Assembly (NCBI GenBank): GCA_963810615.1
Contig: CAWEOA010000007.1
Coordinates: forward strand, 62,001-126,000
Reading direction: 5' to 3'
DNA length: 64,000 nucleotides
Source: JARRQJ01 sp963810615
GTDB lineage: Bacteria; Pseudomonadota; Gammaproteobacteria; DRLM01
A program made the translations under genes and the position numbers. A model generated the notes under the pieces. It saw only the letters and a program-made list of their open reading frames with translations. It ran no database searches and was not told where the DNA came from. This document shows, in pieces, positions 27,419 through 36,055 of the stretch; positions within the stretch are counted from its first letter, which is position 1, and every line of letters starts with the position of its first letter.

Positions 27419-29119
27419 TTAATCTGGGATTCTCAGCAGGAGATCCGCACGGATACGTCCGGCGCGAGGATGGCGGGCGGTGACCTCGATCTTGGCGCCG
27501 GGTTTGGCCTGTACCACCCATTCCGCCTTGGCACGATTATCGGTAGGATCGGTGACGGTGCCGGCCCAGCCGAAGGTGGAGGTGGGTTTGTGGGCGCGGC
27601 CCTCCAGTTGGCCGAGTTCCAGGCGGCGTTGCCCTTGGATCAGCAGGGCATCATCCGGCAGTTCAATCTCACACACCATACCGCGCACCAGCTTTTTATT
27701 CGCCGCCTGTTTGGTGATGTAGGTGGGCAGCCAGCCGCGGTTGCTCACCACCGCGCGCACCAGGTAGCTGTCGTTACCCAATGCTTGACTGCTGAGCTCC
27801 AGGGCCAGTTCCGGTGACAGCAGGGCATGCCATACCAGCCATTGCGGGAAGCGCTGTACCTCTTGTTCCAGCAGGCGCGGCGGCGGGTTCCAGAAGCTGA
27901 ACAGTGGATTCCAGCCGCCCAGTTCCACCTGTCCCAGTTGGGGGTGATCATAGGCATACCAGTCGATGAAGCCCTTGCCCTCCAGGACGTCATCGTTCCA
28001 TTCCAGGAGCTTGAGGTCGTCTTCCTCGGAGTGCTCGCGATACCAATCGATAAAGCGGTAATTGCCGATGCCGGCCTCCCGTTGCGGGCTCCAGATCTCC
28101 ACGGTCCAGGCGAACAGTCCCTGTTGTTCATAGAGCCAGTCGTCCAGGGCGCCGGTGATGATCTCCTTGGGGTGGTAGCGGAACTCGTGGTAGGTGGAGG
28201 CGGCCGGGTAACCGGTGAGGGCCGTGCCCTTGTCGCCCAGTTTGGTATAGACCCACAGGTCTTCCGGCGCCAGTTCATTGTCGTCGCGATAGGAGAGGGG
28301 ACGCAGCAGCACACCGCTGTAGGTGTGAAAGGCCACGCCGCCGCACAAGTTGGGATGGCCGGTGATGAAGTGCACCACGGCCCGGACCTCGGGTTCCGAG
28401 GCGGGGTAGGGACCGGCACCCTTTTGCTCGGCCTCGTTGCGCCATTCCGCCGGGAAGTTGCGGTTGAGGTCCAGGCCTTCCCTGATGGCTTGTACATGGA
28501 TCAGGTAACCATCATAGTCTTCCAGGCGCCCCTCCGGGAGCAGGCGGTAATATTGGCCGTCTTGCTCGGCGGGCTCCCGTGGAACCAGCAAGCGCGGGTC
28601 CCGGTCGGATATTTTCCAGGGGCCGTCGGGGTCGGAGATACGCATGCTCAGGATGCGGCCGTCGCCGTCCATATCTTCACGGCTCAAGCCACTCACGGCC
28701 AGTTCGTCATAGGGGTAGGGGCGGGTGCTGGAACGGATGAGTTTGGGGGTATCGGCCAGGGCCCATTCCGCCCCGTCCGGGTTGATGCGCGGGCAGATGT
28801 AGAAGACCCGGGTGTCCAGACAGCGGCTGATGTCGGGGTCGTGCCCGTAGCCCGTCAGCAGGGTATGGATGAAATACAGGCAGGCGCTGGAACCGGCCAG
28901 TTCCGGCGCATGGAGATTGCCGTCCACCCAGAAAGCCGGCTTATCCCGGTCGTCGCCGGTATCGAAACAGGTAAGGGTGGCCAGCCAGATATCCCGGCCC
29001 TCGTGGCTTTTGCCTATGCTTTCCACCCGCATCAGTTCGGGGTGGGCGTTGGCGAGGCCGAGGAGCAGGTCGCCGAGTTCGGCGTAACGGTAATAGTGGT
29101 CGAAACGTGGCGTCGGCAT
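27419..29119 (-). CDS. M14 family zinc carboxypeptidase
   Basis: Predicted metallocarboxypeptidase of 566 residues with no signal peptide, so cytoplasmic. Zinc ligands are His70 and Glu73 in GNLHAPE and His265 in AFHTYSG. The substrate-binding DLNRNFP is at about 217-223, and the catalytic Glu341 is in AWTVEIW. An insert at about 140-205 with DMDGDGR and DPDGPWK, and a C-terminal beta domain after residue 400, set it apart from digestive-type enzymes. It is divergent from the GNAT-C39 gene across 276 bp. A role in trimming the product of the neighbouring ligase is inferred from context only. Confidence 0.88.
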   Translation of the reverse strand: MPTPRFDHYYRYAELGDLLLGLANAHPELMRVESIGKSHEGRDIWLATLTCFDTGDDRDKPAFWVDGNLHAPELAGSSACLYFIHTLLTGYGHDPDISRCLDTRVFYICPRINPDGAEWALADTPKLIRSSTRPYPYDELAVSGLSREDMDGDGRILSMRISDPDGPWKISDRDPRLLVPREPAEQDGQYYRLLPEGRLEDYDGYLIHVQAIREGLDLNRNFPAEWRNEAEQKGAGPYPASEPEVRAVVHFITGHPNLCGGVAFHTYSGVLLRPLSYRDDNELAPEDLWVYTKLGDKGTALTGYPAASTYHEFRYHPKEIITGALDDWLYEQQGLFAWTVEIWSPQREAGIGNYRFIDWYREHSEEDDLKLLEWNDDVLEGKGFIDWYAYDHPQLGQVELGGWNPLFSFWNPPPRLLEQEVQRFPQWLVWHALLSPELALELSSQALGNDSYLVRAVVSNRGWLPTYITKQAANKKLVRGMVCEIELPDDALLIQGQRRLELGQLEGRAHKPTSTFGWAGTVTDPTDNRAKAEWVVQAKPGAKIEVTARHPRAGRIRADLLLRIPD

Positions 29120-29395
29120 CGGGGTATCGTCCTCGGCGGCTTGAATACGATTAGTCTACCCGGGTTCAAAAAAGAACTTAACGATTTTATCGCAATCCAT
29201 TATTGTGTGCCGGCCAGGCGGCGGTCGCCAGGCCGGGTTCGGGTAATGGTAGAATAAGTGCGAACTAGGATTTATGCCGATTTGTCCTTTCGGTCGCAAG
29301 GATAACGCATGTAGCGCTTATTTCGAGCGGAGTGCTCGAAACGGGATTTCAGGTCATCGTTCCAATGGCAAATTACCCAGGGCTTCCATAATCTT

Positions 29396-30571
29396 ATGAT
29401 TCGGCATGCGACACTGAATGATCTCGACGCCTTGGTCAGAATCGAAGATAGTTGCTTCGAGACCGACCGTCTGTCGCGCCGCAATTTTCGTTACCTGCTG
29501 AAGAAGGGTCATGCCGAGACGCTGGTGGAAGAAGAGAAGGGTGTGGTGCGCGGTTACACCATGCTGTTGTTCAACGACGGTATTTCCATGGCGCGTCTCT
29601 ATTCGCTGGCGGTCGATCCGCAATATCAACGCATGGGCGTCGCCGCTCGTTTGGTGGAGGCCTCCGAAGTGTCCGTGCGCCAACACGATTGTGTCTCGTT
29701 GCGCCTAGAGATCCGCAAGGACAACACGGCTTCCATCGGTTTATTCAACCGTCTCGGTTACCGCGAATTCGGCGTTCATGCCGATTATTACGAAGATCAC
29801 ATGGATGCGGTGCGCTTCGAAAAATCCATGGTCAAGGATCTCAAGCCTGCCATGGCGCGTGTGCCCTATTATGAGCAGACCCTGGAATTTACCTGCGGGC
29901 CGGCATCGGTGATGATGGCCATGAAGGCCTTGGATCAGAAACTTCCCTTGGACCGTATGTTGGAATTGCGCATCTGGCGGGAATCGACCACGGTGTTCAT
30001 GACTTCGGGACACGGTGGCTGTGGACCGTACGGTCTGGCGCTGTCGGCCTTTCATCGCGGCTTCGACGTGGAGATCTATGTCAGCGCCGAGGGTGCGTTA
30101 TTCGTGGACTCGGTGCGCGACCCTGAAAAAAAGATAGTGATGCGTCTGGTCCAGGAAGACTTTCTCAATGAACTGCGCCGCGTCCCGGTCAAGATTCATT
30201 ACGGCGTGATGAGCGTCAATGCCCTGCAGGAGCAATTCGAGCAGGGGGGTATCCCCATTGTGCTCATTAGTTCGTATCGTATCTATCACGAGAAATCGCC
30301 CCATTGGGTAGTGGTCACTGGCTTTGATGATCGTTTCATCTATGTGCATGATCCCCTGGTGGACAAGGATATGGGCAAGACCATTACCGATTGCGTCAAC
30401 ATGCCGATTCTGCGCAAGGATTTCGAACGCATGGCCCGCTACGGCAAGGCGGCGCAGAAGGCGGTATTGATCTTGAAGAAGCGCGCGCAGTTGCATGCAA
30501 AACCCGTGAACGAAGAAGTGGCCCAGGCACGGGCGATGTCGCGCAAATCCGCGCGCTGGGGTGGTCGTTAG
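29396..30571 (+). CDS. GNAT acetyltransferase fused to a C39-like cysteine peptidase
   Basis: A 391-residue fusion. Residues 1-145 are a RimI-like GNAT domain with the acetyl-CoA loop QYQRMGVAARL and the C-terminal NRLGYREFG. Residues about 155-385 are a papain-like C39 peptidase with Cys167 in FTCGPA, His303 in PHWVVV and Asp319 in YVHDP. All three catalytic positions are present. It is followed after 27 bp by the ATP-grasp gene. Such GNAT-peptidase fusions are known beside RLAN-containing RimK-like ligases. Substrate unknown. The 276-bp region upstream has an 8-bp stem with loop GGAGT at 29321-29341. Confidence 0.9.
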   Translation: MIRHATLNDLDALVRIEDSCFETDRLSRRNFRYLLKKGHAETLVEEEKGVVRGYTMLLFNDGISMARLYSLAVDPQYQRMGVAARLVEASEVSVRQHDCVSLRLEIRKDNTASIGLFNRLGYREFGVHADYYEDHMDAVRFEKSMVKDLKPAMARVPYYEQTLEFTCGPASVMMAMKALDQKLPLDRMLELRIWRESTTVFMTSGHGGCGPYGLALSAFHRGFDVEIYVSAEGALFVDSVRDPEKKIVMRLVQEDFLNELRRVPVKIHYGVMSVNALQEQFEQGGIPIVLISSYRIYHEKSPHWVVVTGFDDRFIYVHDPLVDKDMGKTITDCVNMPILRKDFERMARYGKAAQKAVLILKKRAQLHAKPVNEEVAQARAMSRKSARWGGR

Positions 30572-30598
30572 CAAATATGAGGGTCGAGTAGCACACCA

Positions 30599-32071
30599 AT
30601 GTCCACGCATACGATTGTTGTAGAAAATCGCAAAGACTGGGAGCCGAATTTTCCCGGAGCGAATATCGTCGAGGTCAAGGAGTATCTGGCCAACCCCGAA
30701 TATCTCAAGTCAAAACAGGAAAAGGTTATCAACCTTTGCCGCAGTTATCGTTATCTCAGTCTGGGCTACTACTGTTCGTTACTGGCTGAGGCACGCTGGC
30801 ACCGCGTCATCCCCAGCGTCAAGACCATCAGCGACTTGAGTAGCAAGTCGGTGTATAGCCTTAACCTGGAGGATTTGGATCCCTTGGTGGAAAAGGGTTT
30901 CCGCAAGCATAGCGAGCAGCCGCCGGGCTCGGCCTTTCAATTCTTTGTCTTTTTCGGCCGCTGCGAAATCCCGCATTTGCAGGATGTGGCGCGTCAAATA
31001 TTCGACCAGTTCCCCTGTCCATTGCTCAAGGTGGAATTGAAAAGGCGCGAGACCTGGCAGATCGATTCCATCAAGCCGGTGACCCTCAACAACATCAGCG
31101 TGGAGCAACATCCGTTTTTCATAGAGACCTTGAACTCACACCTGGGAAGCCGCTGGCGCGAGCCGCGGGCTAACAAGATTTCCCGTTGTGATATCGCTAT
31201 CTTGCATAATCCCGCCGAAAAGCTGCCGCCTTCCAGCGCCAGGACCTTGCAACGCTTCATCAAGATCGGCAGGAAGCTCAACGTCGATGTGGACTTGATC
31301 GAAAAAAAGGATTACACGCGGCTGGCGGAATACGATGCGCTGTTCATCCGTGAGACGACGCAGGTGGACCACTATACTTATCGCTTCGCTAAGAAGGCGG
31401 AAAGCGAAGGCATGGCGGTGATCGACGATCCGGATTCCATCCTCAAGTGCTCCAACAAGGTATTTCTGGCGGAGCTGATGAAGGCCTACAATATTCCCAC
31501 GCCCAAGACCTTGATCCTGCGCAAGGGCAAGACCTCGATCCTGGAAAATATGATGTCCTATCCGTGCGTGATCAAGATCCCGGACGGTTCGTTTTCGCGC
31601 GGAGTGTTCAAGGCCGAGAGCTTCAAGGATGCCGAGGCGATCGCCGAACGTCTGTTCAAGGAGTCGGACCTGATCCTGGCCCAGGAATTTCTCTACACCG
31701 AATTCGACTGGCGCATCGGTGTGCTCAATCACAAGCCGCTGTTCGCTTGTCAGTATTTTATGCCCGCCAAGCATTGGCAGATCGTCAAGCACGAATCGTC
31801 CGGGGAATTCACCGAAGGCGGTTTCAAGGCCTGGCGACTCGAAGACGTCCCCCCGCTGGTGCTCAGTACCGGCTTGAAGGCGGCCAACGCCATCGGTAAT
31901 GGTTTTTACGGCGTAGACATCAAGCAGCGCGGCGATGCCGTGTATGTCATCGAGGTCAATGACAACCCCAATATGGATGCCGGCGTGGAAGACGTCATTC
32001 TGGGTGATGCGATCTATCAGCTGATCATCGAGGAACTGGTGCGGCGGGTTGAGCTGCCGATGGGATCCTAG
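30599..32071 (+). CDS. RimK-like ATP-grasp ligase with N-terminal RLAN domain
   Basis: Predicted amide-bond-forming ligase of 490 residues. Residues about 1-160 match the RLAN (RimK-like ATP-grasp N-terminal) type with SYRYLSLGYYCSLLAEARWH. Residues about 195-275 form a pre-ATP-grasp segment. The ATP-grasp domain (about 280-485) has the lysine in PCVIKIPDGSFSRG and the metal ligands Glu452, Asn454 and Asn456 in IEVNDNPN. By family it should join an amino acid or peptide carboxylate to an amine using ATP. It is probably one operon with the GNAT-C39 gene. The substrate cannot be read from the sequence. Confidence 0.9.
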   Translation: MSTHTIVVENRKDWEPNFPGANIVEVKEYLANPEYLKSKQEKVINLCRSYRYLSLGYYCSLLAEARWHRVIPSVKTISDLSSKSVYSLNLEDLDPLVEKGFRKHSEQPPGSAFQFFVFFGRCEIPHLQDVARQIFDQFPCPLLKVELKRRETWQIDSIKPVTLNNISVEQHPFFIETLNSHLGSRWREPRANKISRCDIAILHNPAEKLPPSSARTLQRFIKIGRKLNVDVDLIEKKDYTRLAEYDALFIRETTQVDHYTYRFAKKAESEGMAVIDDPDSILKCSNKVFLAELMKAYNIPTPKTLILRKGKTSILENMMSYPCVIKIPDGSFSRGVFKAESFKDAEAIAERLFKESDLILAQEFLYTEFDWRIGVLNHKPLFACQYFMPAKHWQIVKHESSGEFTEGGFKAWRLEDVPPLVLSTGLKAANAIGNGFYGVDIKQRGDAVYVIEVNDNPNMDAGVEDVILGDAIYQLIIEELVRRVELPMGS

Positions 32072-32105
32072 TCGCTGTTAACACTATTCATGTCGCGGCC
32101 TTGCT

Positions 32106-32984
32106 ATGGATATCCAATTACTACGGACATTTCTCGAGCTGGATCGGACCCGTCATTTCGGCAAGACGGCGGAAATCCTGTTCGTTACCCAGTCGGCGGT
32201 CAGCGCCCGTATCCGCTTGCTGGAAGAGACCCTGGGCGTGCCCTTGTTCATCCGCCGCCGCAACGAGATCCAATTGACCGGCGCCGGCGAGCGTTTGAAG
32301 CGTCACGCGGAAACCATCGTGACTGCATGGCAACGGGCGCTGACCGATACCGCCTTGGAGGAAGTGCGCAGGCCGGCCTTGTCGGTGGGCGCCATGCACT
32401 CCTTGTGGGACTGTTTTTTACAGCAGTGGATTCACCGTCTCTATAAACTTCGCTCCGATATCGCCTTGCAAACCGAGGCTCATGGTTCCGATGTCCTACT
32501 CAAAAAGGCGGTCGACGGCGTTCTGGATGTGGTCTTTTTATTCGAGCCGGCCCGCCTTGAACAGCTGGTCGTGAATGAGGTGGCAGCGATCCCGCTTATC
32601 ATGGTGGCCAGCCGTCCCGACTTGGATGCGCGCACCGCCCTCAAAGAGGGCCATGTCCTGGTTGACTGGGGATCGTCGTTTGCAACCGCCTTCGCTCGCC
32701 ATTTTCCCGATGCCTCAATGCCGACGATGCGTATGAGCATCGGGCACATGGCCTTGGCATTCCTGCTGGAATGCAGCGGCAGCAGTTATTTGCCGGAGCA
32801 CCTGGCGGAGGAACATTTGAAAACGGGGCGTCTATATAAGGTCAGCGACGCGCCGGTCATTGAGCGGCTCGTCTATGCCGTCTATCAGGGCCACGGTGAA
32901 CGCCGGGGATTTGTGGAGGAGGCCCTTGGCTATCTCAGGACAAATCCGCTGCCGCAACTGGTTCACTCTTCTTCGGACAGATAA
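32106..32984 (+). CDS. LysR-family transcriptional regulator
   Basis: A 292-residue regulator with the N-terminal winged helix-turn-helix (FLELDRTRHFGKTAEILFVT, then QSAVSARIRLLEE) and a periplasmic-binding-like effector domain. It resembles the HdfR subgroup, named for repression of flhDC in E. coli, but that function should not be assumed here. It lies 35 bp after the ATP-grasp gene on the same strand, so it may be cotranscribed and regulate the cluster. The 3' end overlaps the convergent small gene by 22 bp. Confidence 0.9.
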   Translation: MDIQLLRTFLELDRTRHFGKTAEILFVTQSAVSARIRLLEETLGVPLFIRRRNEIQLTGAGERLKRHAETIVTAWQRALTDTALEEVRRPALSVGAMHSLWDCFLQQWIHRLYKLRSDIALQTEAHGSDVLLKKAVDGVLDVVFLFEPARLEQLVVNEVAAIPLIMVASRPDLDARTALKEGHVLVDWGSSFATAFARHFPDASMPTMRMSIGHMALAFLLECSGSSYLPEHLAEEHLKTGRLYKVSDAPVIERLVYAVYQGHGERRGFVEEALGYLRTNPLPQLVHSSSDR

Positions 32985-33175
32985 TCCTGCAGGGCGTCCT
33001 GCAAGCGCTTCTTTTCCCAATATTCCTCGATGGCCTTCCATTTTGGTCCGTCGCGAGAAACGGACTTGCCCCGATCCTGGAGAAGCTTGTCCGTAAGCGG
33101 GTCGCTCCAGTCGCCGTTCTCTTCGATAAAATCATCATCTTGGGCGAGATTGTCATTACGTGTGCTGTTTGCCAT
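32963..33175 (-). CDS. Small charged protein of unknown function
   Basis: A 70-residue hydrophilic acidic protein with no signal peptide or membrane segment. The C-terminal half is predicted helical (KWKAIEEYWEKKRLQDALQDYL). An AAGGAGC box precedes the ATG at 33175. It is convergent with and overlaps the LysR gene end by 22 bp. I do not recognise a family with certainty. Confidence 0.6.
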   Translation of the reverse strand: MANSTRNDNLAQDDDFIEENGDWSDPLTDKLLQDRGKSVSRDGPKWKAIEEYWEKKRLQDALQDYLSEEE

Positions 33176-33280
33176 TGAAGCTGCTCCTTATTCAAGCTAT
33201 GGACTGCATTTGCCCGCCGCGGGGAGTACCGTGGCCGGATCAAGCTGCCTTATACCTATTTACTTTGAAAATCTGAAATG

Positions 33281-33312
33281 AAAAAAATTTCTTAATCCGA
33301 TAAGAATTTTTT
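33281..33312. terminator. AT-rich hairpin, possible bidirectional terminator
   Basis: AAAAATTTCTTA and TAAGAATTTTTT form an AT-rich stem around ATCCGA, with A-runs and T-runs on the two sides. It lies between the small gene at 32963-33175 and the START-like gene. Confidence 0.35.
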
Positions 33313-33401
33313 CTAGTCGAGTGATGAGCAATTGCTGACCCGCAAACCGGTCATAAGTTTTAAATAAGGTTCATAGTGGCGAAACCTGCGGGTCACGGGC
33401 G

Positions 33402-33956
33402 TCAAGGTCCGGCCAGCGTCTCCAGGTTTGCAGTGACGTTCAGCAGCAAGGAACGAATCTTGGCCTTGAGGATATAGGCGCCGACCAAGGGCGGCACGTA
33501 AAAGCTCGGCGTAATCTCCGCGCGGTAAAGAATCCGGGTATGTTGGTCCTCGGCGGAGATCTGCCAGTGTTCGTGGGCATAACTGAAATCACTCTGTTCG
33601 GGTATGGCCAGGGTATCGATATTGCCGTCCGGGGAGGTCTGCAATGACTCGTACTTATGAATGGTCTGACAAAAGATCAGGATGCAATCCTGAAAAGTCA
33701 CCCTGACCTTGCGCCTGTCGCCGGGGAGTTTACCGACTACCTCGGATGCCGTGACGGTATGGGAAAGCTGCGGCCAGCGGGCGGGGTCGGCGATGATGGC
33801 ATAGACTGACTCATGGGGCGCATCCAACAGCGCGTCGAAGCTGACTCTATAGCTTCCCTGATGTTCATGCACTTCCAGATTCCGGATATCGGCGGCGCGT
33901 AGAGGGGCACTGATGGCCGCTGCCAGGAGAATCAGTGCTGATAGAGTTCGGCGCAC
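33402..33956 (-). CDS. Secreted START/SRPBCC-fold protein
   Basis: A predicted periplasmic protein of about 184 residues. The chosen GTG 33956 gives a textbook signal peptide (MRRTLSALILL, then AAAISAPLRA). A TTG at 33995 would extend it by 13 residues. The mature part has the START/polyketide-cyclase pattern, with VYAIIADPARWPQL early and a final long helix (YILKAKIRSLLLNVTANLE). It is likely to bind a hydrophobic ligand. Cellular role unknown. Confidence 0.8.
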   Translation of the reverse strand: MRRTLSALILLAAAISAPLRAADIRNLEVHEHQGSYRVSFDALLDAPHESVYAIIADPARWPQLSHTVTASEVVGKLPGDRRKVRVTFQDCILIFCQTIHKYESLQTSPDGNIDTLAIPEQSDFSYAHEHWQISAEDQHTRILYRAEITPSFYVPPLVGAYILKAKIRSLLLNVTANLETLAGP

Positions 33957-34168
33957 GCCTAAAGGGTGGGCGAGATCGGGTAGAAAATCAAGCAATCCGA
34001 CGAGCTCAGAGAGATATTTCGAGGGGCAGCGACGGTGATCTTATCTATGTTGGCGCCTATAGTATGTTTAGTTTCGATCATCTGCCTATGTGGGGGGCGT
34101 CGCTGGCCGGCTTACCATTGGGTATGTGAGGCTAGAGCGGCGCCGCTAAGAGGGAGTCGGTGTAAATT

Positions 34169-34261
34169 CCCCGGCACCACAATTGTGCCGGGGTAAGGCA
34201 CGTCCGGTTTGGGGGGGCACCGGATATAGGGCATTTCCGTCCCGAAGGGGGGGGGCGGAAA
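34169..34261 (+). other. Three consecutive strong hairpins upstream of the HExxH membrane protein
   Basis: CCCCGGCAC/GTGCCGGGG (34169-34177 with 34185-34193) is a perfect 9-bp stem. TCCGGT/ACCGGA (34203-34208 with 34219-34224) and TTTCCG plus CCC / GGG plus CGGAAA (34234-34261) follow. The tract is G-rich and non-coding. It could be a leader RNA of the gene at 34341 or an independent RNA. No known riboswitch core was recognised. Confidence 0.4.
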
Positions 34262-34340
34262 AAGTGTCAAAGCAACTACACCCGATATCTTAAATGGGTC
34301 GCGCTACGGTAAAATTCATGGGGCGCGAAATCCCGCTGTG

Positions 34341-34922
34341 ATGGCCGGGCCATTGACCGCCGTCACAGGTGCCGAATACTGGAAGTCGACCATCGAACCT
34401 ATACGGAACTACCTTACCCTCAACGGGTTCATACCGAGCGTCATTCTCTCGATGTTCTGCTATGCCGTGTTGCTGAGCGCTCGTTCCAGTCTGTGGGGTC
34501 TGGCCGTAATCGCACTACCGGGCACATTTGCGCATGAACTGGCGCATTTCATCATCGGATTCATTCTCGGCGCAAAACCCAGCGGATTTTCCCTGCTACC
34601 GCAGCGTCGTGCCAAGGGTTGGCGATTGGGGGCGGTCACGTTTCGCCGGGTCGGCGTACTTAACGGCGCCTTTATCGCAATGGCGCCGCTGGCGCTGCTG
34701 CCGCTGGGCTGGTTGTGCCTAATCCATCTATCCGTACCGGCCTGGGACTCCGCACATTGGCTAGGATGGTTTGTGGCGGCCTATCTGAGCGCGACATTGT
34801 TCTATGCCTGCATGCCGTCACTCACCGATATCAAACTCGGAGGCAGGTCATTGGTCGTTTACGCTGCCGTGCTGGTTGTGGGCTGGATGGCGCTGCCGGG
34901 CTTGCGTGCCTGGTTGCATTGA
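34341..34922 (+). CDS. Small integral membrane protein with a HELAH motif (M50-like)
   Basis: A 193-residue protein with about four or five hydrophobic segments. The zinc-protease motif HELAH lies near residue 58 inside a hydrophobic helix (LPGTFAHELAHFIIGFILGA). A PSLTDIK sequence near residue 157 could provide the third metal ligand, at the place where site-2 proteases have their Asp. It lacks PDZ domains and is far shorter than RseP. The GTG at 34338 is an alternative start, and no clear ribosome-binding site is seen. An M50-like protease is inferred. Confidence 0.7.
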   Translation: MAGPLTAVTGAEYWKSTIEPIRNYLTLNGFIPSVILSMFCYAVLLSARSSLWGLAVIALPGTFAHELAHFIIGFILGAKPSGFSLLPQRRAKGWRLGAVTFRRVGVLNGAFIAMAPLALLPLGWLCLIHLSVPAWDSAHWLGWFVAAYLSATLFYACMPSLTDIKLGGRSLVVYAAVLVVGWMALPGLRAWLH

Positions 34923-35247
34923 AGCTAAGAGGCTGGCTGTGACGCCATGCCTTTGCTGATTACCGTGTACCGTCATACGGAAAAGCGTGCGCGCCGATCA
35001 CTCCGATGTTTGGACGTATTTACTGTGCCGGTATGTCAAGTATTAGCGGGCCGCTGCCGTCCTGTGTTCCGGGCGACCGGAATTATGCTGATATTTATTT
35101 TCCGCTTTGGTATATCTTTCAAACGTGAGGCTGAACTATGATTACAGAGGGGGCGGCTGGTTATTTACCCGAAGAATACGGTAACCTGCTTCTCTGTGGA
35201 TGGTGGGTACAATTCGAAGATAAAGGCAAGTGTAAAAAGGAGGTTCT
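34923..35247. other. 325-bp non-coding gap
   Basis: A short frame at 34947-35141 has no ribosome-binding site or recognisable content and is not called. The end of the gap carries a strong ribosome-binding site for the DUF883 gene. A promoter for that gene must lie here but no clear boxes stand out. Confidence 0.5.
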
Positions 35248-35571
35248 ATGGCGGATGAATCCATACGCAAGGAGATGGACGCCCTGAAGGCGGACATCAC
35301 CCAGTTGCGCGAAGATATCATTGGGTTGACCAAGGCGGTCAAAGGTGCGGCATCCGAGAATATGGCGGGTGCCAAGGCGCGGGCGGAAGATCACGTGCAT
35401 AAGGCATGGGCGGATATCGAGGCCCGCCTCGAGGATCTGCTCAATGAGGGCAAGGCCACGTTCAACTCGGCGGAGCAAAAGGTCGGCGAACATCCTGTGG
35501 GCAGCGTGCTGACTGCCTTCGGTATCGGTTTTATCATCGCCAAATTGTTCGACGTAGGAGGCCGGCGCTGA
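35248..35571 (+). CDS. DUF883/YqjD-ElaB-like membrane-anchored protein
   Basis: A 107-residue protein with a long amphipathic coiled-coil helix (residues about 5-80) and a single C-terminal membrane segment (GSVLTAFGIGFIIAKLF) preceded by the family's HPVGS. E. coli YqjD and ElaB of this family tether ribosomes to the inner membrane in stationary phase. A similar role here is inference. It has AAAAAGGAGG before the ATG. The next two genes overlap in series, giving a yqjD-yqjE-like operon. Confidence 0.88.
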   Translation: MADESIRKEMDALKADITQLREDIIGLTKAVKGAASENMAGAKARAEDHVHKAWADIEARLEDLLNEGKATFNSAEQKVGEHPVGSVLTAFGIGFIIAKLFDVGGRR

Positions 35572-35843
35572 CCCAGCTGACGGAATATATCATCTCCCTG
35601 GCAGAGCTGCTTGAGGCAGAGGGTAGATTGCTGCGTCGTACCGTAATGCGTACCGGTGCGGGCTTGGCGGCTGTGGCTGTTGCGGCATTGTTGCTGTCTG
35701 TCGGGCTGGGCTTTTGTCTGTGGGCGGCCTATCTGGGCTTGATTGCGCAAGTGGGCACGGTTAACGCGGCGCTGATAATTGGGATACTGATGATACTCAT
35801 GGCGGGGCTGATGGCATGGATCGCGATTCGTCTCAACCGTTAA
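35568..35843 (+). CDS. YqjE-like (phage holin superfamily III-type) membrane protein, probable CTG start
   Basis: A small membrane protein with an amphipathic N-terminal helix and two transmembrane segments (residues about 28-53 and 60-85). The only ATG/GTG/TTG start in the right region is TTG 35628, which gives 71 residues without the N-terminal helix and no ribosome-binding site. CTG 35568 instead overlaps the upstream stop as CTGA and has a perfect AGGAGG (35556-35561) at 6 nt spacing. It gives 91 residues in line with YqjE-type proteins. I therefore call the CTG. Confidence 0.72.
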   Translation: MTQLTEYIISLAELLEAEGRLLRRTVMRTGAGLAAVAVAALLLSVGLGFCLWAAYLGLIAQVGTVNAALIIGILMILMAGLMAWIAIRLNR

Positions 35844-36055
35844 GCACCGAAGAGGCCAAGGCGAGATTGCGAGCGGCGGGACAAGAGCTCAGTCTGAGTC
35901 ATTGGCTAGGCCGGCGTACATGGGGCGTCCTCGCAGTGGTCCTGGTCGGCGGATTTGTCGTCGGGCGCCTGCGCATCTCGGTTTTGAGTCGAACGATGTT
36001 AATGCAGCGAGTTGCGCCGCTGTTGTTGGCCGTGATGCTGCGGAGAAATAAATAG
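35816..36055 (+). CDS. Small YqjK-like membrane protein
   Basis: A 79-residue protein that overlaps the YqjE-like gene by 28 bp and completes the trio. The N-terminal half is charged (STEEAKARLRAAGQEL). A central hydrophobic segment (WGVLAVVLVGGFVVGRL) and a second weaker one near the C-terminus are seen. Assignment to YqjK rests mainly on position and size. Confidence 0.6.
   Translation: MDRDSSQPLSTEEAKARLRAAGQELSLSHWLGRRTWGVLAVVLVGGFVVGRLRISVLSRTMLMQRVAPLLLAVMLRRNK

Noticed and set aside
27827..29257. Long plus-strand open frame opposite the M14 carboxypeptidase
   Set aside because: GC-rich antisense shadow. The minus-strand protein carries all M14 catalytic residues.
34150..34200. Resemblance to a cobalamin riboswitch (GGTG-AAAT-like segment)
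   Set aside because: The B12 box and other core segments are absent, and the nearby gene has no link with cobalamin.
34190..34215. Resemblance to group II intron domain V (CACGTCCGGTTT)
   Set aside because: The 5' strand with the AGC triad cannot be aligned, and no reverse transcriptase or intron boundary is near.
34947..35141. 64-codon frame before the DUF883 gene
   Set aside because: No ribosome-binding site and no plausible domain or hydrophobic pattern.
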